A DNA stretch of 64,000 bases from Spodoptera frugiperda (lineage: Eukaryota; Arthropoda; Insecta; Lepidoptera; Noctuidae), in NCBI RefSeq assembly GCF_023101765.2, contig NC_064239.1, positions 4,154,001 to 4,218,000 of the forward strand, written 5' to 3'. The notes beneath the pieces are model-generated. The model was not told the DNA's origin and ran no database searches. It saw nothing but the letters and a program-made list of their open reading frames with translations. Position numbers and translations under genes: made by a program. Of the stretch, positions 36,003-47,625 are shown piece after piece; position 1 is the first letter of the stretch; each line of letters starts with the position of its first letter.

Positions 36003-36420
36003 TTAGTACTTAGTGGCTGGATAAAAGCAAAAATCTCCCATTACCACTTTACCTGAACAGGAAATCTAACAAATAATTAATCTAAGTAATGTCAACAGAA
36101 AGATATCAACAAGTTATGTCCGATACACTGCAGCTCAGTGAACAAAGAAAGTTATAAATTATTTTCAATTTAACTTCGTAAAAGTCATAAACAGTTAATG
36201 AACAGGAAATATAAGCACCCATTGTGAGTTGTGTTGGTAATCTAATGGTAATGAGTTCCACTGCTAAGCTTAAGTACGCGAGTTTCATCACATATTAGGT
36301 TATTTGAGATTTTAGATTGCGTAAATTGGGTGTTTAAATTAAAGTCAAACTATTAATCAATCAAAATAAATAAAACCACATTCGAAAATGTGTAAACCAA
36401 TATTGTCGAATGTCAAATAT

Positions 36421-36575
36421 TGTCTGGACTTTAAAAGATTCAATGATTTCTGAATTTATTTCGGCATTTCTTCTCAGAGTATCCTTCAAGTTAGGAAATA
36501 CCGACCTCATCTCGAGTTATTTTTAATGCTTCTGACGAGTAAAAGTGGTCTTTTGTAGCCTATATATAAATTCAT
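36421..36575 (+). repeat. Dispersed repeat family F, copy 2
   Basis: TGTCTGGACTTTAAAAGATT, TTTCGGCATTTCTTCTCAGA, TAGGAAATACCGACCTCATC and GACGAGTAAAAGTGGT match copy 1. The repeated tail is lost. Confidence 0.6.
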
Positions 36576-36630
36576 TGTTTAATTGATAATGTTATGAAAA
36601 CTCAAAAGTCCAATCGTATTCTTTCTAACT

Positions 36631-36705
36631 CTTAATATATTATGTATAACAAATTAAAGATGTTTATCTTCAATGTATATTAAAAAAAATCTTAGCTATT
36701 CCATT
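36631..36705 (+). repeat. 75-bp direct repeat, upstream copy
   Basis: Matches 37036-37110 at 74 of 75 positions by eye (ATTATGTATA versus ATTATATATA). Shared sequence includes CAAATTAAAGATGTTTATCT and AATCTTAGCTATTCCATT. The pair brackets family B copy 3. Confidence 0.9.
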
Positions 36706-36717
36706 AGTAGTGCTTGC

Positions 36718-36985
36718 TTTTTTATGGAACAAGCCGGTAAACGAGCAGACGGACCTAATGCGTGCGTTACAAATGCGTTGCCGGCCTTTTAGGGGTTAAG
36801 AATATAAATGTTGTTGGGGAATCAGGGATTGGGAAGATTGGGGAGGGGGGTAATTGGGCCTCCGGTAACCTCACTCACACAACGAAACACAACGCAAGCG
36901 TTGTTTCACGTCGGTTTTCTATCACTCCGGTCGAGCCGGCCCATTCGTGCCGAAGCATGGTTCTCCCAAAAAACCCTTGCTTATA
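36718..36985 (+). repeat. Dispersed repeat family B, copy 3
   Basis: GCCGGTAAACGAGCAGACGG, then GTTACAAATGCGTTGCCGGC, GGGGAATCAGGGATTGGGAA, GGGCCTCCGGTAACCTCACT, CAACGCAAGCGTTGTTTCAC, and CGTGCCGAAGCATGGTTCTC. It links the 5' part (copies 1, 2) to the 3' part (copy 5), with the CACCTGATGG segment deleted. Confidence 0.7.
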
Positions 36986-37035
36986 ATTAACTATCGTTTT
37001 CTTTTTCTCTGTGTCCCTTTACTAAAAAAGAGCGA

Positions 37036-37110
37036 CTTAATATATTATATATAACAAATTAAAGATGTTTATCTTCAATGTATATTAAAAAAAATCTTAG
37101 CTATTCCATT
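37036..37110 (+). repeat. 75-bp direct repeat, downstream copy
   Basis: Second copy, 405 bp downstream of the first, differing at one base. Confidence 0.9.
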
Positions 37111-37114
37111 GAGA

Positions 37115-40100
37115 GATGAGTCATGCATTTATATCGATACATTTGCTTAGCAATCTCTAGCTTGTGTTTAGATCTAGAATCTAGACATGTCTGGAAATTT
37201 GCCTAGCGGTACGATAGATAACTGACTTGCTTCGGTAACGAACTGTATTCTATCTATTATATAACCGTTTGATTTAAGTGGTAAAAAATATTTAATCAAA
37301 CTAAATGATCGTATTTATTCGTAAAGATGATCATTATGTAACTTTAATACAATTTCTCTTCAAAAATACTCCACTTCGTTAAAGATTTACCACTTATTTA
37401 AAAATGAGTTAAATGCATGAGTTTTTAGCTAATATGTGTAATTCTTGATTTAAAATTAATGGATTTCATCTATTGTTACTGATCATAATTATGATGTACC
37501 TATCGCTATTTTTCATTAAAGCTCTATTCATTACTACAAAATAAATTACTAAGCTTTCTCTATCAGAAAATGGATACAGTTTACGATATAGCAAGTCAGT
37601 GTCATAATTTGCTTTAGTTACGTATTGGCAGAAGGTTGTGTGGATAAGGGCTGGCGTCGACCGTCTCCGCTCTTATGAGCATCGCGCTATACCTTGCTTG
37701 TGCATGTTATGGGCACTTGGCATCACGACGACTCGACAACAAAGCGGAGCCCACCGTAAAATATTAGACCTTGACGCCATCTGCCGCGTTCTGGATAAAA
37801 TGTCGTCTTTTACGAGACGCTGCTATTAGATTTTCTAAAATATAAAATGTAAATAACATTATAGCGCCAGAAAAAAGCGAAAACACGAACAAACAAAAAA
37901 CATTTTTATATTCTGTTTACGACGGCGCTCCTTATTAATTACACGCTCGCTATGATTGCACCAATTATCATATATTTGTACTAATGGCCCACAATAAGAG
38001 AAACACCATTTGGAAATACGATGCCGAAAAACCTTCGTGATAACAATGCACAGATAATATTACAGATCTGAGCCATTGTTTAACTCACGGAGATTGTATT
38101 TCAAAAGGCTTTGTTTCTGTTTAGGAAAACTTGGAGATAATAAGTAAACTCTTTGCGCAATAACGTTTAACAAATGTTGATTGCACGACTTTGTGTACAG
38201 AAGGTAGGTTCAGACACCGGCTGAATGTAAATAATGTGTTTGGCGTTCGTTATGAAAAGCAATCATTGAATAGAGCGCGAGCGGCGCACATCGATCATCG
38301 CCGCCGACCGTGGCGTCGCCGACACAGTAAGACATTTCCACATAACAGAATTATGGCATGGATTATAGCATGTAAATAAACGAGCGGTTGGCGTGGCTAG
38401 TGTCTATTCCGACATGGGCAATAACTACGCGATTATCCTATTTGGGTGCGCAACAACGAACAGGCGTGACTCCATTCGCATTTTTCATATTAACCAACTT
38501 GGGACACATTAGGCAGGTACTAAATTCTTGTTCTTATAAGTAGGTTTACTAGTAATTTAACGAGTGTTGTAAGGTAAACAGTTTTTACTGCGAGTGAAGT
38601 TGTTCCGACCGACGTCGACGTCGTTACACGTCAGTTGACGTTAGTGTTGCCGGTATTCGGTTGTTATCGATCACGTTATGTAGCAGTTCCGTGAATAATT
38701 CGCACACAATTTTGCTCCGAATGTTTGGATAAAAGGAATTCCTAGTTTAATATTTATGAGGCACAGATTTTAGACGGTTATTCTGAACGATAACTTTCCT
38801 AAAAGAAACAATACGATAAACGTGATCCTTTGATTGCGGTTTCTCAATGATTCAGAATGTGTATCGTGTATCTCGCGAGGTACTTACCGTATATAACAGT
38901 CATTTTACAGTAAAAATATCGAATACAGACACAAACAATATTCAAATAAACTTTCAAAGTATATTTTTCTTGAAATACAAAGCCGAGTTTTTCTCAGTTC
39001 GGTAAACTTGTATTTGAAGTGACGGGAATGCAAAATTAGGAACGAAAACATAAATATTCAGCAAGACTATATAAATAAACGAAGTTTGGGCCATTTATTC
39101 CGATACACCGGGACTCTGTGCACAGACTGGAAAAGTTAGGCGGAAACGGGATTTCCTAATGCGATTTTAATTCGTTCTTCCCGCGACGAAGAGGGTAATT
39201 TCAATAAAAGCAAAGTCAGTAGATATTTTGTCTGTGCAAGGGGAAAAATGAGAAAAAATATATAATGGCGTGATTTCTTATTGTGGGAGTGGCGCCGTAG
39301 AGTGCATTTCTGTGTCGTCCTTCATTCTGCTAATTACATTACGAGCGATCAATGACCCAAACTAGTCGCCGCGGACACAGACTTTCCCGTACCCAGCTTA
39401 CTGCATCACAGCTCATGTTTAAATGCTAACTTCAAACTATTATGAAAACAGTTTTGACGATTAAATCGTTGGGAAGTTTGTGGTAAGCATTTTGCGGTGA
39501 GACAGTTTCGAGGCGGCTAGACATGTGTTTGGGGTGAACGAATACTACAAGAACATAGTATATGTGATACATTTAATATAACAGTTACATCAAACTTTTA
39601 CATATGATATCTGAAAACCTCTACTACTCCAAACATTCCACTCTTATTATACGTTCTATCTAACATGAATACTCGTGCATTTGTCTGCAATTCCTGCTTC
39701 GCGTACCTACAAAGGAAGTTGCTTAGAAAATTACGCTAAGCAAAACCGACGCGAAAAGCGATCGGGGCGCCATTAGGCGAAGCTAATTTGTTTATATTTA
39801 CATAGCACTAGGTGGCGTGACTATCGCACTCCTGTACGTGTGCTTTACTGAATACCTACCTAATTAAGTGAATACCTTACTACTGCTAAATTGAACTTGC
39901 TGTATGAATATTCAATTGACTTCAAACGTCAATGTGCCAACAATAACTTCTGACTTTTAATATTCAGAAGTAAAATCTAGAACGAAAGTTTTTCATTAGA
40001 ATAATATTCCGGACTGAAAAAGTGGTCGCAAATGTTACTATTACTTAATTATGAGGTTTTCATTCTTTAGATTCGTTAAACATATTCGAAAGGCGTAAGC

Positions 40101-40200
40101 AGATGTGTTCATTACGCCTACAACCCCCTTCGCCAATTATATTAGGTATCAGTTTCATTGTATTATAAGTTAATTCTTACGATACATACGAGAATAGTAA
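37115..40200. other. Unique DNA with GC-richer islands
   Basis: No exon was identified. Blocks 37625-37830, 38255-38345, 39270-39400 and 39735-39800 are GC-richer and non-repetitive. Wide AT-rich spacing between them is the pattern expected of intronic enhancers, but no function can be shown from the sequence alone. Confidence 0.3.
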
Positions 40201-40201
40201 T

Positions 40202-40539
40202 GGTGGTTTTTTACCAGAGACATGCTATGTTGCTATGCTACGATGTAATAGCTAAGCTGTGAAACTGTGTGACTGTATCCGCCGATACTAAGCTAAATAG
40301 CTGTGCGAGTAAGATGCGCAGTTCAAGTATGCAATTTATACATAGCAGGAAGCCATCCATAGTACACTCGAAGTGTGGTGGTGTGGTTACGCATCCATGG
40401 AACGTATCTTTCCATTAAAAACGTAGCATAGCTGAGTCTGTTTCCACCAGTGCTAAGCTGTGTGTACCAAATAAATATGATTAGTGAAAGCCAAACGCAT
40501 TCACAACAACGTAGCACATAACTCAGGTGAAAAAGCACC
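40202..40539 (-). repeat. MITE family M1, copy 3
   Basis: On the minus strand starts GGTGCTTTTTCACC and ends CTGGTAAAAAACCACC. Internal AATGCGTTTGGCTTTCACTA, ACACAGCTTAGCACTGGTGG, TTTCACAGCTTAGCTATTAC match copies 1 and 2. About 338 bp, the most complete copy. Confidence 0.65.
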
Positions 40540-40700
40540 CTACAGGTGGTAACAAATGTATCCTACCCTGTAGACGCCACACACCAATCAATGCACCAAT
40601 TTATTACACAAATCGGTTATAACATAACATAACGTCTTTCTTATCTCCACTCAAATGTTGCGTGAGTAATATCGATCAAATTACATTGCATTCTTTAAAG

Positions 40701-41126
40701 CAGGGGTTCCCAACCTTTTCCTGATCAAAGACCACTTTTATAATTCTTGTTAGGTTAGAAACCACTATTAATTACCATTACTCTTTTTTCATGTGGTTCA
40801 CTCATAAAAATAGTCACTTTTGGGTAATTGAAATTAATGACTCCTCTCAGTTGTTTCCTTTGACGTTAGTTTAATTCGAGCTTGTGAATTTTTTAACCGA
40901 CTTCAAAAGAAAGGTACGTTCCTTCTCAGTTTGACCTATATGTAGGTATCTATGTTTATTTACGATTATCTCGCATTTGGCTGAACCGATTTTAATGTGT
41001 TTTTCAGCATAGTATTTTCAGATTTAGGAGGAAGATTTAGGTAGATTTGAAGGCTTCCTTTCTTAAAAACGTTTATTTTTTTCTGCGGATCACTACGATC
41101 TACCAAACACCAATTGAGAACCACTG
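40701..41126. mobile_element. hAT-like non-autonomous element, 426 bp
   Basis: Left end CAGGGGTTCCCAACCTTTTC, right end AATTGAGAACCACTG: the CAGNGGTTCYCAA-type inverted termini typical of hAT elements. The 8-bp flanks are CTTTAAAG and CTTTACCA (five of eight match), consistent with a decayed 8-bp duplication. The interior includes AACCGACTTCAAAAGAAAGG and GGCTGAACCGATTTTAATGT, resembling another widespread insect repeat, perhaps nested. No transposase. Confidence 0.7.
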
Positions 41127-41293
41127 CTTTACCATCTATTAACTACGAATTTGTATCACGTGTTCCGTCAGTAATAAAAATCTTTGTTCGCTCGAAGCGA
41201 AAATTAAAGGCTGGGGTAATAAGCATGAACCGACTGGGTGCCTATTTCCTTAGGCTTTCAAGGATATTAAAGTTATTTGTGTAGTAAATGAAT

Positions 41294-41530
41294 AGGGTAA
41301 ATGACTAATTTTTATTTTAATATAGACACGTACGGAAACAAAAACTTTGATATTATATTTTAAAATACTTTAAGTACACGTATCTATTTTTACTTTGATT
41401 CTATTTATCAAAGTATTGTTATCTTATATGACAAAGTAAATACGTGTCTAATATTTTCTCACTACGTAACTGACGGACTAATAACTTTTAAATTTTCATA
41501 CCCCGTCAACATCCCTATTGTACTATATGA
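41294..41530 (+). repeat. Dispersed repeat family E, copy 3
   Basis: TAGGGTAAATGACTAATTTT, TATTTTAATATAGACACGTA and, at the far end, AACTTTTAAATTTTCATACC and CCGTCAACATCCC. Its end lies about 290 bp from the splice donor of the signal-peptide exon. Confidence 0.55.
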
Positions 41531-41820
41531 AGTTTAGTTGTTTGTAGATTAGGTTTTAAAACGATGTCTTTTTTTATGGTCGTCATATTTATGTGTCGTA
41601 GTCATACATTTGTAGGTAGCTAGAAAGATTAGTCATCGATTAGAGTTACAGTTTTGAATATTATAATACATATTCTTAAAAATGTATCATATTATTCAAA
41701 TTTTTTTTTCTCTTTTTTTCTAAGTTTCAAGAATGTGTTAATTATTAAAACAATTTCATACATTTCTTATCTTTACTTCATATTATTGTATGATGAGTGT
41801 ATAGAATTATGTTCACTTAC

Positions 41821-41961
41821 CTCTAGCGAGAAACATCGCCAGCAGCAGGAGTAGGCAGGGGTGCGCGTGCGCGGGTATCATGGTACTGCCGTCTGATTCA
41901 CTTCAGCGTACAATCGCGAGCGCAGGCCTTCGCACCGCGCGACACCATCATCTCACACAAC
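41821..41961 (-). CDS. Signal-peptide exon of an unidentified secreted or membrane protein (5' leader plus first 61 coding nt)
   Basis: This is a complete internal exon on the minus strand. A pyrimidine-rich tract ending TTATTTCCAG precedes position 41961, and the exon ends at 41821 in GAG followed by GTAAGTG, a near-perfect donor. The ATG is at 41881-41879. An in-frame TGA lies 24 nt upstream in the leader, so translation cannot start earlier in this exon. The encoded start is MIPAHAHPCLLLLLAMFLAR: a short polar stretch, a hydrophobic core (five consecutive Leu, then Ala-Met-Phe-Leu-Ala), then Arg, with the codon for the next residue split after its first base (phase 1). This is a typical cleavable signal peptide, so the mature protein probably enters the secretory pathway. 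Phase-1 signal exons followed by enormous introns are common in insect Ig-superfamily adhesion and guidance receptors, but nothing here identifies the family. No further exon was found in the 41.8 kb downstream. Only 41821-41881 is coding. Confidence 0.8.
41898..41951 (-). promoter_or_regulatory. Upstream ORF in the 5' leader of the signal-peptide exon
   Basis: The leader carries two adjacent ATGs (A at 41951 and at 41948) opening a 17-codon reading frame that closes with TGA at 41900-41898. It ends 16 nt before the main ATG and is in a different frame. It could lower or gate translation of the main protein. The two ATGs and the stop are seen directly; the regulatory role is inference. Confidence 0.5.
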
Positions 41962-42631
41962 CTGGAAATAACAGAAAAATATATAAAATCTATATATTAT
42001 ATACCTATCTTTTAAAAAAAATAGAGATTCTCACATACTGCCTGAACCAATGTTAGAATCACAAACACATATTATATGCATTTCATGACAATTAAACCAC
42101 TTGATATGGCTAATTTAGGAATAACTAAATAGATAAAAAAAGCCTCCCCTTAGTCCTCCATGGCTTTTTAGAATTCAACAAAAGAAAATGAAATAGAGTT
42201 TATACAAATATTCATCATAAAGTATAGTTTTGGATTCACATAAAGTATAGTAGAATATATGAAGCTTATTTTATTGGCTACAGAATAAGCACAATGCATT
42301 ATAAACCTAATACTTTAAACACAAAACCCAATTTACCTTTTTATAAAAAGTCTCAAACCTCACATTAATCAGGTCATTTCTATTTTCATCATCGCCATAG
42401 CCAAAAACATTTGACTTTTTAATCTAGGCCTCTATTTTGGCGGCAACCTAGTTCGCGGCCTCATTCTCTATGCGGTTTGATTGCTGAGCACATTAATATT
42501 GCTTTCATTGCTATCCTGGGACGTTTGCGACGTAACCTGGGACAAATCTTTTTGAAAATATTGTTTACGAGTGACAGATCATTATTTCTGAAGCCTTGTC
42601 AGTCTAAAGTATTGTTTTTTTAAACATTGGC

Positions 42632-42790
42632 CCCAATAGGATTTTCTCCTGTGTCGTGGGTGCGTTTACAAACATACAAGTTCACATACACATGACTCTT
42701 AGACCCGAAACAACAATTTGTGGATCACACAAATATGTTGTTGCTCTGTGTGAGAATCGAATCCGCTACACGTTGCCCAGCCACCCAAGA
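42632..42790 (-). repeat. SINE family S2, copy 3
   Basis: On the plus strand as written: CCAATAGGATTTTCTCCTGT, GTCGTGGGTGCGTTTACAAA, GACCCGAAACAACAATTTGT, GGATCACACAAATATG, and a B-box complement GAGAATCGAATCCGC. Head truncated at the tRNA-like 5' side. Confidence 0.7.
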
Positions 42791-42954
42791 AAACTTAGAA
42801 TTTATTAAAATACATTTACAAATTCTGAATATTATCCATCCTAAGGTTGCCTGGAAGAGATCGCTCTAAGCAATATGACCGCCCATTGTAATAAGAATTG
42901 TGATCTGTTTAATTAATGGTGTACAATAAAGCATAATTTATTTGTCTTCACTAC

Positions 42955-43108
42955 ATAATATGACACAAAGTCGCTTTTACTGTCCCTATTTCCTTTTGTA
43001 TGCTTAAATCTTTAAAACCACGCAACGGATTTTGATACGGTTAATATATATAATACAAGCATAATATATTACCATTGCACCCATGCGAAGGTGGGGCAAG
43101 TCGCTAGT
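42955..43108 (+). repeat. CTAGT-ending repeat family H1, copy 2
   Basis: GACACAAAGTCGCTTTTACT, GTCCCTATTTCCTTTTGTAT, CACGCAACGGATTTTGATAC, then ATTACCATTGCACCCATGCG and GGGGCAAGTCGCTAGT. Uninterrupted, with a short deletion in the middle. Confidence 0.6.
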
Positions 43109-43109
43109 T

Positions 43110-46100
43110 TTTTTGTAATAATTAGTAGAGTCTTCTCCTTTAATTTACGTGTGTAAACCGTGATTTTAGTTCATTTTTCCATCTATTTATTACGGACCAC
43201 TCAGTAATATTAATCACTTAAATCTAATTCTCAAGACATTAAATTTTATAATAATAAGTATCGTAGAATGACTCATCAAACCTTATTAATATAATATTAT
43301 TTTATGAAAGGAGTCAGAATATTTACATCCATTTATTTTATAGACACTCATTTCTTATACATATAATCCAAAGTCACAATAAACATGTCACTGTGGCCAA
43401 ACGGTTGAAAAGTAGAGAAACCCTCATCGCTTACTTATGCATACAAGATACGCCTTAATTCCGCTATTTCTCAGCATCAGTGGCAATTCATTATCTTTAT
43501 TCCCTGCATTCACTTTTCTTTGCATGGAAGTAGAGGGGAGGAACCTCCCTCGGCCTGTTTAATACCAGTAAACTGGGGGTCACGGTCAGAATCCCAGTGA
43601 CCTTCGGCAGACCTATTAAGGGGTGCAAGTTCACCCATGAAACATGAATAAAAATATAAAGAGCACGCCCCTATTGGGGATATTATACATGCAACCCTTT
43701 CATGATTTAAGTAACGATGGAACAAGAGCAATCAAGTAAAAAGAAGCATTATATGTATTTAAGTTCTTACGACGAAATAAATACGTCTTTTGTTTTTTTT
43801 TATCTGTACCAGTCAATGTAGACGTGTGGTTGTTACCCACTTTGGTTTACATACGAACTAACTACAATTGCCTACTCCTTTACGTACCCAAAAGCGTATT
43901 ATTACGACACGCATAATTGAGAAAATGTTCTTTATTTGCCGTAAAAACTTGCCAACTGTAAGTTTTGAAACACGACTGCGGTGTTATTAAAGTTAAGTAG
44001 CACACTTGGAGTGACGGAAACTTCTAGGGCATTAACTTTGGTAATAAATTAAGAATAAACTAATTATTACGGCTTTACAGCAGCCGCGCAATGATTACGA
44101 CAGAGCTTTGAAAAACCCGAAGCTGTTTATTTACCATTTACCCCGATTAGCCGAGCATCCATTTCACCCGATGGTAAAGCCTACAAATAACCTCATTTTG
44201 ACGGCAACGTCCTCGCAATTTTACAAATTGGTGTGTGGTAAATGTTTAACGAACAATTTTATTATATAAATAAACTGAAAGCTATTTCATGAAATCGTAC
44301 ACTCAGCTGTTTCATTGAAATGTTAGTTTATAATGTAGGTACGAGTACATACGTCGTATGATTTATTTTAATTCAATTCATTTCTTCTACAACATTTACA
44401 GCTATGAAAAGTAGCTCAACGTTAAACAAATAGACATCTTTATGTTTGAACTGTACTGAAACATATTTTTCACATACATACAGGTTGTTATTATTTTGAT
44501 CGATATTATTCACACTCAAATTGTGTTGACTTACAAAGAGATTGACATTTTAGCAAACAAGATTTGACTGATCACAGATTCACACAGGATTTACATAGAA
44601 AATAGAGTCTACAAAATATGAACGGTTGTCACAATTTATATTTCCATTTGAACATACCTAATATTACATTCAAAACAAAACAGATATTACATCTCACTAC
44701 ATGACTAGACAGTAGTATTGTGGATTAGTATTTAGCAACAATAGCACAAAGGTTTCAATTTATTGACCTTTGCGTCTAAACTAATTAATAATGCCGGCTG
44801 TCCAGCATAGCGATAAACTATAAACTATTTGTTATGCCGATTCGATAAAAGGGAACTCGGTGTTCGTGATTCAGCGGCAGATGTATAGAATCTCACCACA
44901 AATAATCAACATAATTTTAAATGAAATAACGAACGCTAAAAATAAAGTCTTAACCTGTAATAATAGGGTAAAAATCGGGTGGATCCCTCCGCCTAACCAG
45001 CTGTTATGGGAGCGAAGTTAAATGAAATGTTCGGGTGTAGGCCAATTAAGGGTTTTTTTCAAACATTAATCAAGTGTTAGTGGGGGAACATTTTTACGTC
45101 GGTCGAGACGCGCGATAGCCCTGTGACGGATGATGGGCGGCCGCGGGGTCGCGGACCGGGATGCATTCATCACCCAAGGATTTGGCCACTTTCAAACTCA
45201 GATACTTAAACTCGGTCTAGATGAGATTTATTGATTTCCGATATTATACAGCGGTTATTCCAACTTTATTCCTTACATCTTATGTTGAAACGAGCAAGTG
45301 ATAAAATATTGTGACTGAAAAGTCCACGACGGTTCAGAGAGCGTTGTACGAGCTCTTATTACAGTAATTGCTTCATCAATTTTACTTCACGCTACGTAAA
45401 TAACACATATTACAGTTGAAAAGTAAACAACCCGGTGCAAGTGACTTGAAAGAAAATCTCATGTAAAGAAAACTAACGATTTGTAAAGTTCAAGTATCCA
45501 GTTCACCGGGAATACGTAGTTCTCAGTAAATGTTAGTTTTCTGTAAATAATAGTTACATTAATAATAATAAATCGTCGATAATATCTCTCTCATCCGAGT
45601 TATTGAAGAGTGTTCAAGAAAGTCCACTGTGAGTTGACAAAAAGTTTCCAGTGGAGTACTGGAAACTTCAGCAACTCAATGCGAACGAACAATCTTTGAG
45701 GGTGACAAATTTTTCCTCAATTTTTCAATGTACAGTTCGAGTCCGTTCTCCGCTATTTAATTACCCTCGAGTCAATGTGCCGGAAAGTATTACAGTTCGG
45801 AACTGTTCCTTTTTGGTTTATAGGAACGTCGGTAGAGACGCATAGCAAATGTAAAAATGTTAATGCGCCTTCTCTTGTAATGTACGACTGACTCGCAACG
45901 ATTAATGAGCCCTTTCAATTAACTCGCTATTTATGAAGATACAAAGACATTTTTTACGAAAACAAATGTTTTAGTAAGTAAATATTTCGGTGACAACTTA
46001 CCGGGAACTCTATTTTAACGAGATTAGACAACAAGCTTTAATCTATACGGGGACGGACAGGGTCATGTTTTGAAGTAATTTAAAACCGACTACGTTGTGT

Positions 46101-46200
46101 TTACAAACAAAATAAATTAGTGAACTGACGATACTGTAAATAATAAGCAAGAAGTATTTTTGTAGTTTTGATTATTCAGGACAAATCAATAGGTTCAACG
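43110..46200. other. Unique intronic DNA with two GC-richer islands
   Basis: 44065-44230 and 45090-45190 (GGGCGGCCGCGGGGTCGCGG) are compositionally distinct and non-repetitive. 43510-43700 includes a GC-richer segment CCAGTAAACTGGGGGTCACG of unknown nature. No exon with splice signals and coding content was found. Confidence 0.3.
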
Positions 46201-46204
46201 TCAT

Positions 46205-46535
46205 GTCTTTCATCTCCGAAGGGGTAGGCATAGGTACACATTACGGCACGTAACGCCGCTGTACTATGTATACCCCATTATCACCATTTGTGTTGTAAGT
46301 CCTATGTAAAAAGGGCTAAGCCATATACTGGGCACAATTCCAGGCTCCGTGCTATTACTGAGAAATTTTCGAAAAACCGAACTTTGCCCAACCCGGGAAT
46401 CGAACCCGAAACCCTTTGTTCAGTACAATTGCACTAGCGACCACTCGACTAACTGAAAATTTTTCGAAAATATGAAAAATCTCTTGTCTGGCAATCGCAC
46501 TTGCGACCACTCGACGAACGAGACAGTCAAATAAA
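46205..46535 (-). repeat. SINE family S1, copy 3, with a second partial head
   Basis: As written: GTACACATTACGGCACGTAA, ATATACTGGGCACAATTCCA, GGCTCCGTGCTATTACTGAG, then the B-box complement GGGAATCGAACCCGAAACCC and GCGACCACTCGACTAAC. Immediately beyond (46470-46535), CTCTTGTCTGGCAATCGCAC and TTGCGACCACTCGACGAACG is another partial tRNA-like head, implying an older copy beneath or a head duplication. Confidence 0.7.
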
Positions 46536-47249
46536 TAGATCTCACGTAAAAACTATATTTGGCGCTTCCCAAGTCGTTACAACTGCAGAATTATTGTTTA
46601 CAACCAGTCTATAAACTTATAACAACTCGAAGTTAATCATCCGTATTATATCCAGTTAACTTTAAACTTTCAAGTTTGTTTCAGTACCTACATCGGTTTC
46701 GCCAAGTTTATTTGGCAAGCAAACTGGTCCTGGAAACTGAGACTCGAAAGCCGGAAACAGTATATTAAACCAGGTTTAAGCATAATAGTTGAGCTCCTTC
46801 GACTAGTCACAATACTCAGGTCGGTTTGTCCGAAACTAGGCATAAAGTTAAACCCTAAGCACTAAAATAACTTTCTAATTCAGCCTTATTTTAGTAGATA
46901 GAGTCGCTTCGTTGTAAATGAACAGTCGAATTATGATGCTTTGGTAGTCTAGATTAATTCAGATTGCTGGAAACAAAAGCATTTCAGTCATAATTTTCGA
47001 TACTTCTTGAGATATTCATTACTATCTGTCTCATTCTCCATAGTAGTTAATAGTTACTGATGTTCATATTTACTCTGGTAGAATAGCAGTGATTACTTCA
47101 CAACTTGAACATTTTGTTGCATTTGTGTTTAAAGTATCTTCATAATTATTTATTCGATTAACAAATACGAATCTTCAAAGCGATAGAATATCAGACACTT
47201 CGGGTGGTCTTCAAAAGAAAACTGCGCAAACGTTGAACAGACGTGTAAA

Positions 47250-47365
47250 AATAAATAATAATAACACGGGCCGGCGCGTGCGCAGTTAACGTGTCGTTGC
47301 GGTCACTGAAGTAAACATGGCTTCCGTACGACTTCCTACGATATCAGATACAACGGGTGCGTAAA
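47250..47365. other. GC-rich island with an NRF1-like palindrome
   Basis: GGGCCGGCGCGTGCGCAGTT contains GCGCGTGCGC, close to the NRF1/EWG-type GCGCATGCGC site found at many animal promoters. It is followed by a 15-codon open frame from the ATG at 47317. A promoter or enhancer is possible; no transcript evidence in the sequence. Confidence 0.2.
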
Positions 47366-47554
47366 CCGAATTACAACAGCGCCAAGTGCCCTGAAAAAAT
47401 TATACATGTAGGTAACTATTTTTTTAACACAGTTTTGGTGTTGTATCATGGAAACTGATTACTCATTGTGGGTTCTACTTTATTCGGTTTTATCAGTTTA
47501 TAAGTAGGTAGAGGTTGAAATGAAATATTACATCAAGATTATGTAATTATTCCG

Positions 47555-47625
47555 ATCCGGCTGGTACCTACCATCAGGTGACCCGACTGCTCATTTGCCA
47601 CCTATTCCATGAAAAAAAAAACATA
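47555..47625 (-). repeat. Dispersed repeat family B, copy 4 (5' fragment)
   Basis: CTACCATCAGGTGACCCGAC and TGCTCATTTGCCACCTATTC before an A run are the reverse complement of the family B start. Confidence 0.6.

Larger units (their letters stand above)
1..41820 (-). other. Intron downstream of the signal-peptide exon
   Basis: The donor at 41820-41815 opens an intron that runs off the low end of the window, because no plausible downstream coding exon was seen on the minus strand. It is therefore at least about 41.8 kb unless a short exon was overlooked. It is filled with the repeats listed separately plus unique AT-rich DNA. Intron size is inferred from absence of recognisable exons. Confidence 0.5.

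Noticed and set aside
37638..37829. 63-codon frame in a GC-richer patch
   Set aside because: No splice sites, domain or codon signal was convincing; the patch is better treated as possible regulatory DNA.
47317..47364. Short plus-strand frame MASVRLPTISDTTG in a GC-rich island
   Set aside because: Only 15 codons, with no good donor to extend it; listed only as part of the island.
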